From positions 1-13,511 of the forward strand of contig DAOTTD010000015.1 in the NCBI GenBank assembly GCA_034438015.1: DNA of 13,511 nt, given 5' to 3'. The position numbers and the translations under genes were made by a program. Within the stretch, counting starts at the first letter, position 1. Every line of letters begins with the position of its first letter. The DNA is from JACDAE01 sp034438015 (GTDB lineage Bacteria > Chloroflexota > Ktedonobacteria > Ktedonobacterales > Ktedonobacteraceae). This document shows, piece by piece, positions 1 through 6,425 of this stretch. The notes beneath the pieces were generated by a model, which was given only the letters and a program-made list of their open reading frames with translations, searched no databases and was not told where the DNA came from.

Positions 1-806
1 CTGTCGATCACTTCGACGGGAGAACTCGTTCTGATTTCGACGCCCAGGCTCCTCAGAGCGTTGTGCGCTTTGCGCGCGAGCCTCTCATCAAAAGGCATCA
101 GGATGCGTGGGAGCGCCTCGACCAGGACAACGCGAGCATCCTTTGGATTGATATGGCGGAAGTCAGAGACCAGGGTTTTGTGGGACAGACCCCCGATCGC
201 CCCCGCCATCTCGACCCCTGTCGGACCAGCGCCGACCAGCACAAACGTTAACAATGCCCTGCGCTTCTCGGGGTTCGGCTCCTTTTCTGCCCGCTCAAAA
301 GCCAGCAGGATCTCCCGCCGAATAGCGGTCGCCTGGACAATCGATTTGAGGCCAGGGGCGAACTGTGCCCACTCGTTATGCCCAAAGTAGCCATCGCGTG
401 CGCCAGTCGCCAGGATCAGGTAATCATACGGGATGGACTCATCGCCTATGAGCACGCGCTGGGCCTCGGTATCTACTCCCGTCACCTCGCCCATGATCAC
501 TTCGGTATTCTTCTGTTTGCGCAGCACACTGCGGATAGGTGCAGAGATTTCAGCCGGGGAGAGCACACCGGTCGCCACCTGGTAGAGCAGAGGTTGAAAC
601 AGGTGGTGGTTATTGCGGTCGATCACCAGTACATTGACAGGTGCCTCTCCCAAAGCGCGTGCTGCATGTAGGCCGCCAAAGCCTCCTCCCACGATCACGA
701 CGCGCGGCGTGATCGTGGGAACAGACTCACCGGCGGGCTGAATACTCTGTGCTGCGGCCTGCTTTTTATTGGCTGCATTCGTCTCTGTATCAGGTACATC
801 CTTCAT
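1..806 (-). CDS. ndh: Type II NADH:quinone oxidoreductase (NDH-2), C-terminus cut by window edge
   Basis: This is a single-subunit, FAD-containing, peripheral-membrane NADH dehydrogenase that passes electrons from NADH to quinone without pumping protons. I translated the minus strand from the ATG at 806, which has a strong SD (GGAAGGAG) 6 bases upstream. The frame stays open to base 1, giving 268 residues of a protein usually 400-450 long. A Rossmann FAD motif GGGFGG lies at residues 40-45. The NDH-2 signature HLFQPLLYQVATG is at 68-80 and LATGA at 132-136. The second, NADH-binding GAGPTG is at 192-197, followed by VEMAG. The first 34 residues are a hydrophilic Ala/Gln-rich extension before the fold. 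The gene lies 109 bp downstream of lpd on the same strand, a sensible place for an enzyme that reoxidises NADH from PDH and GAPDH. Some family members act on other electron donors, so the substrate is inferred. Confidence 0.9.
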   Translation of the reverse strand, partial: MKDVPDTETNAANKKQAAAQSIQPAGESVPTITPRVVIVGGGFGGLHAARALGEAPVNVLVIDRNNHHLFQPLLYQVATGVLSPAEISAPIRSVLRKQKNTEVIMGEVTGVDTEAQRVLIGDESIPYDYLILATGARDGYFGHNEWAQFAPGLKSIVQATAIRREILLAFERAEKEPNPEKRRALLTFVLVGAGPTGVEMAGAIGGLSHKTLVSDFRHINPKDARVVLVEALPRILMPFDERLARKAHNALRSLGVEIRTSSPVEVID

Positions 807-823
807 TATCAGCTCCTTCCTTT

Positions 824-870
824 CAGACAGATAAGTGATCAGTTAGAGACGACGGCCTCGTTTCTGTCTG
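824..870. repeat. Palindromic spacer element A (related to 7546-7591)
   Basis: Arms CAGACAGA (824-831) and TCTGTCTG (863-870) are perfect 8-bp inverted repeats around a 31-base centre. The wider blocks CAGACAGATAAG (824-835) and TCGTTTCTGTCTG (858-870) recur in the gpmI-aldolase spacer at 7546-7557 (11 of 12 identical) and 7579-7591 (13 of 13), with a gap of 22 bases here and 21 there. In the transcript it would sit 17 bases ahead of the ndh start codon, next to its SD. It could be a dispersed palindromic repeat or a leader hairpin; the sequence alone does not decide. Confidence 0.55.
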
Positions 871-915
871 CATACAAAGCCTCTCCTTCAGAGAGTGATA
901 GAAAGGTGTCCTTCT

Positions 916-2358
916 TTACCTCCTCGCTCGGGCAGGTTGCTTTGGCGGAATATGGATTGGACGTCCCTCCGCTGCCAGCAGCGCTTCGCGCAACCCCTCG
1001 CTGAGTGTTGGATGTGGGTGGATCGTCGCAATGATTTCGTCCGCCGTGAGTTCACTCTGCATCGCCACCGAGTACTCTGTGATCAGGTTTGTAGCGTCCG
1101 GGCCGATGATATGCGCACCCACAATCTCATTATATTTGCCCAGGATGACCTTGGTGAAGCCTTCGGCGTGCGCACTGCCAACCGCCTTGCCGTTCGCAGC
1201 CCAGGGGAAACGCTCGATCCGCAGTTCGCTATATTTCTCTTTCGCCTGCGCCTCCGTCAGCCCGACAAATGCTACCTCGGGGAAGGTGTAGATGGGGTTG
1301 GGGACTACCTGGTAGTCCATCTTCGCCTCGTGGCCCAGCGCGTTCTCTGCCGCCACCTCGCCCTCGGTCGAGGCTACGTGTGCCAGGCCCGCGCCATGCA
1401 CCAGATCCCCAATGGCGTAGATACCTGGTAGATTCGTCTCCATCTTCTCGTTGGCGAGCACACGCCCCCGATCGTTCGCCAGTCCTTGCTCCATGAGTCG
1501 TTCCAGTCCACTGGTATTGGCACGGCGGCTAACCGCCATGAGCACATACTCGGCACTGAAACTCTTTTCCCCATCGGGCGTGCTGGCGACGACCTTCTTC
1601 AGATCGCCTTCATCTGCGATCGTCTCCACACGGGTATTGGTGACTATCGTAATGCCACTCTTCGCCAGCGCGCGCACCAGCAGCGTGCGCACCTCGTCAT
1701 CCAGCGGGGCCAGTACACCCGGCAACATCTCGACGACAGTGACCTTCGTCCCTAATCCGTTGAACATGCACGCCAGTTCGACCCCGATCACGCCGCCACC
1801 GACACAGATGAGACTGTCCGGCAGCTTCGGGAGATGCCAGCAGGTGTCGCTCGTGATGACGTTGCGCCCGTCTACGCCAGGAAATGGAGGCACGAACGGC
1901 ACGGACCCGGTGGCAAGTATGATCTTGTCCGCGCTGAATTGCTGCTGCGATCCGTTCTGCTGTGAACTATCATCCTTGTTGACCGTGACGTTGCGCGCGG
2001 CATCAACGCTGCCTATGCCATCAAAAACATCTACGTGGTTGCCCTTCATCAATGCCCCGATGCCGCCGGTCATACGCTTGACGACGCTCTGGGTGAAGGC
2101 GACGGCTTTGCCCATGTTCAACTTCGGTGGCGTGGTCAGTTCGATGCCCAGCTCGCCCATTGTTTCCACCGTGTTCATCACTTCTGCAATATGTAGCATC
2201 GCCTTGGAGGGGATGCACCCGACGTTGAGACAGGTGCCCCCCAGATACTGCTTTTCGACGATCGCAGTCTTTGCGCCCAGTTGCGCGGCCCGAATGGCCG
2301 CCACATAGCCCCCAGGACCAGCGCCGATCACCGCGACGTCATAGTGCGTACTTGCCAT
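916..2358 (-). CDS. lpd: Dihydrolipoamide dehydrogenase (PDH E3)
   Basis: This is the FAD flavoprotein that reoxidises dihydrolipoamide on E2 and reduces NAD+ in 2-oxoacid dehydrogenase complexes. The protein has 480 residues, a normal length. The FAD motif GAGPGG is at 12-17. The redox disulfide motif GGTCLNVGCIPSK has cysteines at 43 and 48. The NAD-binding GGGVIG is at 187-192, and the second FAD motif with AIGD is at 315-318. The C-terminal motif HPHPTLSE at 447-454 supplies the catalytic His449-Glu454 pair. A Ser/Gln-rich stretch at about 131-141 is a probable surface-loop insertion. I chose the ATG at 2358 because AGGAG lies 8 bases upstream and homologues begin right at the FAD fold. 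The frame is open to a TTG at 2439, but that start has no SD. It lies 100 bp after pdhC. Its last two Arg codons and stop form an SD-like AGGAGGTAA with no nearby start. Confidence 0.97.
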   Translation of the reverse strand: MASTHYDVAVIGAGPGGYVAAIRAAQLGAKTAIVEKQYLGGTCLNVGCIPSKAMLHIAEVMNTVETMGELGIELTTPPKLNMGKAVAFTQSVVKRMTGGIGALMKGNHVDVFDGIGSVDAARNVTVNKDDSSQQNGSQQQFSADKIILATGSVPFVPPFPGVDGRNVITSDTCWHLPKLPDSLICVGGGVIGVELACMFNGLGTKVTVVEMLPGVLAPLDDEVRTLLVRALAKSGITIVTNTRVETIADEGDLKKVVASTPDGEKSFSAEYVLMAVSRRANTSGLERLMEQGLANDRGRVLANEKMETNLPGIYAIGDLVHGAGLAHVASTEGEVAAENALGHEAKMDYQVVPNPIYTFPEVAFVGLTEAQAKEKYSELRIERFPWAANGKAVGSAHAEGFTKVILGKYNEIVGAHIIGPDATNLITEYSVAMQSELTADEIIATIHPHPTLSEGLREALLAAEGRPIHIPPKQPARARR

Positions 2359-2387
2359 GCTCTTTCTCCTCTGTGTATACCAGACTC

Positions 2388-2436
2388 CATTCAAAAACGC
2401 TGCCTTCGCAGCTAGTGCTTCGCACTCATTTGAATG
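2388..2436 (-). other. Predicted three-way-junction palindrome between pdhC and lpd
   Basis: On the minus strand an outer perfect 8-bp stem (CATTCAAA with TTTGAATG) encloses two hairpins side by side. The first is AGTGC-GAA-GCACT and the second GCTGC-GAAG-GCAGC. All stems are fully complementary, and the element lies in the lpd leader, ending 29 bases before its ATG. It may be a repeat element, an RNA processing site or an attenuator-like structure. I recognise no riboswitch class in it. Confidence 0.45.
2393..2412 (-). terminator. Possible weak intrinsic terminator or attenuator after pdhC
   Basis: In the transcript, the stem GCTGC-GAAG-GCAGC (5 bp, tetraloop) is followed by G and five Us. 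The stem is short and the U tract is interrupted, so full termination is doubtful; partial termination that lowers lpd and ndh relative to pdhABC is possible. Three of the five Us also belong to the outer stem of the three-way junction at 2388-2436, so the two folds compete. Confidence 0.3.
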
Positions 2437-2458
2437 CAAGGAGGTAGTACTTACCCGC

Positions 2459-3736
2459 CTAACCTAATACGCTGTACGGGTTCTGCAACAGGCGCTTGAC
2501 CTCCTGGAGGAAGCGCGCTACTGCCGCTCCTGAGAGAATGCGATGGTCCGTGGACATGGTCATGGTCATCAGGTCACGGATCACCGGCTGACCATCCACG
2601 GGGACGAATTGTTTGCGCGTGGCTGCTATCGCCAGTATCGCTGCCTGCGGTGGGTTGATGACGGCTATAAAGTTAGAGGCGTCCATCATGCCCAGGTTCG
2701 AGACCGAGAAGGTCCCTCCCTCCAGATCGGCGGGCGTGAGTTTGCCCGCCCGCGCCTTTGCGACGAGCGCTTTGGTTTCGCGAGCTATGGAGCGTACCCC
2801 TTTGGTATTGGCATCGTGAACCACCGGCACCACCAGCCCGGTTGGGGCGTCAACGGCCATGCCAACGTTGACGTGCCTGTAGCGCACGAATGAATCGTCT
2901 TTGAGGGAACTGTTGACCTCGGGGAACTTCTCCAGGGCCAGCGCACAGGCTTTGATGATGAGATCGTTGACGGTGACCTTCACGCCCCCTTCTTCGAGGT
3001 CGGCGTTGATGGTCTGCCGTATGGCTAGCATAGCGGTCATGTCGACTTCGCTGCTGACGTAAAAATGCGGTATGGTCTGTTTCGATTCGGTGAGGCGCCG
3101 GGCAATGATCGTCTGCACACGGGTGAGCTTGACCACTTCTGCGTCTGGCGGTGGTGCTGCGCTCGGTGCCGGGGCCGGCGCGGGTGCAGACGGCGCGGGT
3201 GCGGCGGGTGCAGGTGCGGGTGCAGCCGGCGCTTTGCCCTGCCCTAGCGCGTCTTCGATATCATCGCGCACTATGCGCCCACCCGGACCAGTTCCCTGCA
3301 CCTTGCTCAAGTCGATCTGGTGCTCCTCCGCGATCCGGCGTGCCAGTGGCGATGCCTTGACGTCTGCTGACCCATCGCTGGTTGCGGCGCTCCTGGCGCT
3401 GACGGCAGGCGCTGGGGGAGCTGCTGGTGCCGCTGGCGCTGCTGACGTGCTCGCTGCTGCTGCGACGGGCTGCGCCGCGCTGGAAGCTGCTGCCGTACCC
3501 TCACCGGTGCCAATAAGCGCTATCGGCTGACCGATCGGCACGGTCTCGCCTTCCTGCACGAGGATCTGCTCGAGCACTCCGGCGTCGTAAGACTCCAGAT
3601 CCATCGTGGCTTTATCTGTCTCGATCTCCCCCAGGATATCGCCCTTGTTGACCTTGTCACCTGGGTGCTTGAGCCAGCGGGCTATTGTGCCCTCTTCCAT
3701 TGTATCGCTGAGTCGCGGCATTGTGATTTCAGGCAT
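2459..3736 (-). CDS. pdhC: Pyruvate dehydrogenase E2, dihydrolipoamide acetyltransferase
   Basis: This is the core subunit of the PDH complex; it moves acetyl groups from E1 to CoA on a swinging lipoyl arm. It has 425 residues. A single lipoyl domain lies at about 2-76, with the lipoylated Lys42 in ETDKATMD. An Ala/Pro linker covers about 81-125. The E1/E3 peripheral-subunit-binding domain is at about 127-164 (ASPLARRIAEEH, GTGPGGRI). A second, strongly Ala/Pro-repetitive linker spans about 168-198, and the acyltransferase domain runs from about 201 to the end. The active-site His398 is in STDHRILSGA; the usual HxxxDG reads HRILSG, with Ser402 for Asp. The ATG at 3736 is preceded by an ideal SD (AAGGAGGTGAT). 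The frame extends 15 codons upstream, but homologues begin at MPEITMP. The substrate (pyruvate rather than a branched-chain 2-oxoacid) is inferred from the E1 neighbours and glycolytic context. Confidence 0.95.
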   Translation of the reverse strand: MPEITMPRLSDTMEEGTIARWLKHPGDKVNKGDILGEIETDKATMDLESYDAGVLEQILVQEGETVPIGQPIALIGTGEGTAAASSAAQPVAAAASTSAAPAAPAAPPAPAVSARSAATSDGSADVKASPLARRIAEEHQIDLSKVQGTGPGGRIVRDDIEDALGQGKAPAAPAPAPAAPAPSAPAPAPAPSAAPPPDAEVVKLTRVQTIIARRLTESKQTIPHFYVSSEVDMTAMLAIRQTINADLEEGGVKVTVNDLIIKACALALEKFPEVNSSLKDDSFVRYRHVNVGMAVDAPTGLVVPVVHDANTKGVRSIARETKALVAKARAGKLTPADLEGGTFSVSNLGMMDASNFIAVINPPQAAILAIAATRKQFVPVDGQPVIRDLMTMTMSTDHRILSGAAVARFLQEVKRLLQNPYSVLG

Positions 3737-3742
3737 TGCGAG

Positions 3743-3753
3743 ATCACCTCCTT
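3743..3753 (-). promoter_or_regulatory. Near-perfect ribosome binding site of pdhC inside the end of pdhB
   Basis: AAGGAGGTGAT on the minus strand matches the full anti-SD complement and lies 6 bases ahead of the pdhC ATG. It overlaps the last pdhB codons and its TGA stop, which fixes the pdhC start at 3736 and implies translational coupling of E1 beta and E2. Confidence 0.85.
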
Positions 3754-4733
3754 CTTCTAGGTGCCAGTGCACTAATCGCATCTTCTAACTGCTTCGCCCC
3801 GGTCAGGGCCGCTTGCTCTAACGGTTTGGAGTATGGCAGCGGCACTTCGATGCTCGCTACGCGTGTGACCGGCGCGTCCAGGTCGTCGAATGCCTCCTCC
3901 TGGATGCGCGCCGCGATCTCCGCGCCTATGCCAAAGGAGAGCCAGTCCTCCTCAAAGACAATCGCGCGGTTCGTTTTCCTGACTGAGGCGAGGATGGTCT
4001 CGGTATCTAACGGGCGCAGCGAGCGCAGGTCGACGACTTCGATGCTCAGCCCGCTCTCCTGCTCCATGCGTTGCGCCACACCGAGGGCCACGGTCGCCAT
4101 GCGCGAGTAGGTGATGATGGTCAGGTCCTTCCCCTCTTTGCTCACTTTGGCCTGCCCGAATGGCACCATCTCGTCACTCTCGTCTACTTCGCCCTTGACG
4201 TTGTAGAGCGCCAGGCTCTCCAGGAAGAAAACAGGATTATTATCACGTATCGCGGTCCGTAACATGCCGCGCGCGTCGGCTGGCGTAGCGGGCGCGACGA
4301 CTTTGAGGCCGGGGATATGCGCGAACCACACCTCCAGGTTCTGCGAGTGGGTAGCGGCCAGTTGTTGTCCGCCTCCCCCCGGCGTGCGAATGACCATGGG
4401 TATGGCGCACTGACCGCCAAACATATAGTGGATTTTGGCGGCATGGTTGACGATTTCATCCATGGCCAGAATAATGAAGTTGATGGTCATGATCTCTACA
4501 ACCGGGCGCAGCCCTAGCATCGCCGCCCCGGTTGCCATGCCCACAAAACCATTCTCTGCGATCGGGGTATCGACGACGCGCCTGGGGCCGAATTCCTTGA
4601 GTAGGCCCGCTGTGATCTTGTAGGAGCCCTCGAAGTTCCCGATCTCTTCCCCCAACAAAAACACGTTCTCGTCGCGCAAGAGTTCTTCGCGCAGCGTGTC
4701 ATGCAGCGCCTGCCGATAAGTCATCTGAACCAT
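3744..4733 (-). CDS. pdhB: Pyruvate dehydrogenase E1 component, beta subunit
   Basis: With PdhA it forms the thiamine-diphosphate-dependent E1 alpha2-beta2 that decarboxylates pyruvate and acetylates the lipoyl group of E2. It has 329 residues, the usual E1 beta length. The N-terminal transketolase-like pyrimidine-binding domain carries LLGEEIG (27-32) and DTPIAENGFVG. Glu60 in that motif is the expected thiamine N1' contact. GGGGQQLAATHSQ (119-131) holds the conserved active-site His129. The C-terminal half (IVFEEDW, VASIEVPLPYSKPLE) is the transketolase C-domain that binds E2. The ATG at 4733 shares one base with the pdhA stop (TGATG). The SD GAGGGAGG is 6 bases upstream. A GTG one codon earlier (4736) and an ATG at 4724 are less likely alternatives. 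The C-terminal Arg4 tail is encoded by the SD of pdhC. Confidence 0.96.
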   Translation of the reverse strand: MVQMTYRQALHDTLREELLRDENVFLLGEEIGNFEGSYKITAGLLKEFGPRRVVDTPIAENGFVGMATGAAMLGLRPVVEIMTINFIILAMDEIVNHAAKIHYMFGGQCAIPMVIRTPGGGGQQLAATHSQNLEVWFAHIPGLKVVAPATPADARGMLRTAIRDNNPVFFLESLALYNVKGEVDESDEMVPFGQAKVSKEGKDLTIITYSRMATVALGVAQRMEQESGLSIEVVDLRSLRPLDTETILASVRKTNRAIVFEEDWLSFGIGAEIAARIQEEAFDDLDAPVTRVASIEVPLPYSKPLEQAALTGAKQLEDAISALAPRRRR

Positions 4734-5803
4734 CACTTACCTCCCTCTTGCTGAAAATCATCCGGAGCATAGATGTGGTCAAAGAGCGTCGAGAGCTCTG
4801 GAAAGGGACTCTCCTCGGCGAACTTGACCGCTTGCTCCACCTCGTGCTCGACCCGCTCTTCAATCGCCTGCAACGTCTCCTCATCGGCCAGTCCGACCGC
4901 AGTGAGGCGCGCCGTAAAGGCGGCAATAGGATCGCCAGCGACCCGCCCGGCCTTGACCTCTTCTTTGTCGCGATAACGGTCCGGGTCTACCACCGAGTGA
5001 CCGCGAAAACGGAAGCTAACGGCCTCGATCAGGCTGGGTTCGTGCTGCTCCCGCGCCAGCGCCGCCGCCCGCCGTACCGCATCGCGCACAGCCAGCACGT
5101 CGGTGCCGTCTACGCGCTCACTGTACATGTCAAACGCACAGGCCTTGCGGGAGATGTTGCTGACCGCCGATCCCTTTTCCACCCGCAGTCCCATCCCATA
5201 CAGGTTGTTGACGACGAAATAGATGATGGGGAGACGATAAATCTTGGCCAGGTTGAGTGATTCGTAGAAAGGGCCACCGTTGGTCGTGCCCTCGCCCATC
5301 TGGCAGGCCACCACTTCATGAGAATCGCGATAGGCGATGGCAAAGGCGGCCCCGGTCGCCAGCGGGACCTGCCCGCCCACGATGGCGTAGCCACCCATAA
5401 AGTGTTTATTGACGTCAAACAAGTGCATCGAGCCGCCACGTCCATGCGAGCAGCCTGTCTCCTTGCCGAACAACTCGGCCATGGTAGCCTCAGGCGTGAT
5501 GCCACGGCCAATCGCGTAGCCATGCTCCCGATAATTCGTGTACACATAATCGTCCGGCCCCAGACCGGTGCAGAGTCCAACCACGGTCGCCTCTTCGCCG
5601 ATATTGAGGTGACAGTAGCCCCCGATACGGGCTTTGGTGTACATTTCGCCGGTCTTCTCTTCAAAGTGACGAATCAGCACCATCTCGTGATAATAGTTGA
5701 GCAACGTCTCACGGTCTTCCCCCTCAGGGATGGGAAGTTGCGCGTGCTCCTGCGCAGATACAGCACCCTGCACATCTGCTTGCTGTTTGCTTTGTGTGTC
5801 CAA
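4733..5803 (-). CDS. pdhA: Pyruvate dehydrogenase E1 component, alpha subunit
   Basis: This is the thiamine-diphosphate-binding half of the E1 heterotetramer. It has 356 residues from a TTG start at 5803 with AGGTG 5 bases upstream. No ATG occurs before the fold begins near residue 33, so some non-ATG codon must be used. A GTG at 5773 is in frame but has no SD. Conserved blocks are MVLIRHFEEK (41-50), GGYCHLNIGEEA (61-72), CSHGRGGSMH (118-127) and the phosphorylation-loop-like FRGHSVVDPDRYRDK (266-280). The thiamine/Mg motif runs from 170 to the NN at 199-200 and reads GEGTTN where the family normally has GDGxxN; I checked the codon and it is GAG. The first 30 residues are a polar extension. 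The TGA overlaps the pdhB start. The gene opens the pdhABC operon, 116 bp after the CBS gene. Confidence 0.94.
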   Translation of the reverse strand: MDTQSKQQADVQGAVSAQEHAQLPIPEGEDRETLLNYYHEMVLIRHFEEKTGEMYTKARIGGYCHLNIGEEATVVGLCTGLGPDDYVYTNYREHGYAIGRGITPEATMAELFGKETGCSHGRGGSMHLFDVNKHFMGGYAIVGGQVPLATGAAFAIAYRDSHEVVACQMGEGTTNGGPFYESLNLAKIYRLPIIYFVVNNLYGMGLRVEKGSAVSNISRKACAFDMYSERVDGTDVLAVRDAVRRAAALAREQHEPSLIEAVSFRFRGHSVVDPDRYRDKEEVKAGRVAGDPIAAFTARLTAVGLADEETLQAIEERVEHEVEQAVKFAEESPFPELSTLFDHIYAPDDFQQEGGK

Positions 5804-5829
5804 ATCGCACCTGGTCCTTTCCTGCTAAG

Positions 5830-5876
5830 GGAGGGGGAGTCGCCACGGAGTGGAACCCAGGGGCGAATACCCCCCC
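5830..5876. repeat. Imperfect G-rich inverted repeat in the pdhA leader
   Basis: TCGCC (5840-5844) pairs with GGCGA (5862-5866), and after a small mismatched bulge the G run at 5830-5836 pairs with the C run at 5870-5876, apart from one mismatch at 5832. The 17-base loop contains a second small palindrome, CCAC-GGA-GTGG when the last stem bases are included. No U tract follows on either strand, so it is not a standard terminator. It would form a leader hairpin 26 bases before the pdhA start, or it is a dispersed palindromic repeat. Confidence 0.5.
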
Positions 5877-5916
5877 TCTAGAGCGCATGAGAAATGAGGA
5901 TAGTGACAGACCCCAT

Positions 5917-5945
5917 ACTTTATGATCCAGGAGGCGCTGGCTCAA
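5917..5945 (-). promoter_or_regulatory. Possible sigma-70-type promoter for pdhABC
   Basis: On the minus strand TTGAGC (5945-5940) and TAAAGT (5922-5917) are separated by exactly 17 bases. Each matches 4 of 6 consensus positions. The -10 box overlaps the stop codon of the CBS gene, leaving a leader of about 105 bases before pdhA. This is a weak pattern match only, consistent with a long spacer at the switch from glycolytic genes to PDH genes. Confidence 0.25.
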
Positions 5946-6384
5946 GTGAAGTGGACACACTCCTCGCTCCACAGCGAGGACAATGTTCCGGCTGCTCCTC
6001 GCTATGAACCGCCTCCCCACACACAGGGCAGATCCAACGCATCGCCAGTTCTCGGACCAGGTCGGCACGGCTGACAATACCAACCAACTGTCCCTGATCC
6101 ATTACAGGCAACCGCTTGATACGCTCATGTATGAGAATGTGGCTCACTTCCTCCAGGTCAGTATCTGGAGTCACGCTGATAACCCCACGAGTCATAATGT
6201 CACTGACCGTTTGCCCCTCTTTGCTAATAACATCGTACTCAGTCACTACCCCCACGACATGGTGAGCACTGACGACCGGGAGACCACTAATGTGGTGCTG
6301 TGCGAGCAGTTGTGCCGCTTGCTGCCTGGTCTGGTCTTCTGTGACCGTAATGACACCGGTGGTCATCACATCTTCGGCTTTCAT
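5920..6384 (-). CDS. Two-CBS-domain protein with C-terminal zinc ribbon
   Basis: This is a 154-residue cytosolic protein with no catalytic domain. CBS domain 1 covers about 1-55 (MKAEDVMTTGVITV, ISGLPVV, GVVTEYD) and CBS domain 2 about 59-114 (VSDIMTRGVISV, IKRLPVM, GIVSRAD). Both keep the [T/S]xxD ribose-phosphate motif (T48-D51 and S105-D108) typical of CBS pairs that bind adenine nucleotides. Residues 119-138 hold CPVC and CPRC with a 12-residue gap, a zinc ribbon. The ATG at 6384 has AAGGAG 8 bases upstream. It lies 41 bp after the aldolase gene and 116 bp before pdhA. CBS pairs commonly sense AMP, ATP or related ligands, so a regulatory or partner-binding role at the glycolysis-PDH junction is plausible but inferred. 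The exact function is unknown. Confidence 0.88.
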   Translation of the reverse strand: MKAEDVMTTGVITVTEDQTRQQAAQLLAQHHISGLPVVSAHHVVGVVTEYDVISKEGQTVSDIMTRGVISVTPDTDLEEVSHILIHERIKRLPVMDQGQLVGIVSRADLVRELAMRWICPVCGEAVHSEEQPEHCPRCGARSVSTSLEPAPPGS

Positions 6385-6425
6385 GCCTCCATCTCCTTCT
6401 TCGATATTTCGTTCAGCGATGGACG

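Noticed and set aside
1451..2308. Long plus-strand open frame (285 codons) opposite lpd, and similar long frames opposite pdhC and eno
   Set aside because: They lie antisense to genes with complete family motifs, have low-complexity Ser/Ala/Arg-rich products and lack SD sites; they are shadows of GC-rich codon bias.
2359..2439. N-terminal extension of lpd from a TTG at 2439
   Set aside because: There is no SD before 2439, the extra 27 residues match no part of the E3 fold, and the sequence is explained by the palindromic spacer. The ATG at 2358 has a good SD.
2443..2450. Exact anti-SD string ACCTCCTT in the pdhC-lpd transcript, possible sequestration of the lpd SD
   Set aside because: Only 5 bases can pair with the lpd SD as written, and the site is about 75 bases away with other structure between; this is not enough to claim a switch.
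3200..3480. GC-rich repetitive stretches opposite pdhC as a tandem repeat or CRISPR-like array
   Set aside because: They are the codons of the Ala/Pro linkers of E2 and have no regular repeat-spacer pattern.
3737..3781. N-terminal extension of pdhC by 15 codons
   Set aside because: It overlaps the end of pdhB, and the ideal SD at 3743-3753 sits inside it and points to the ATG at 3736.
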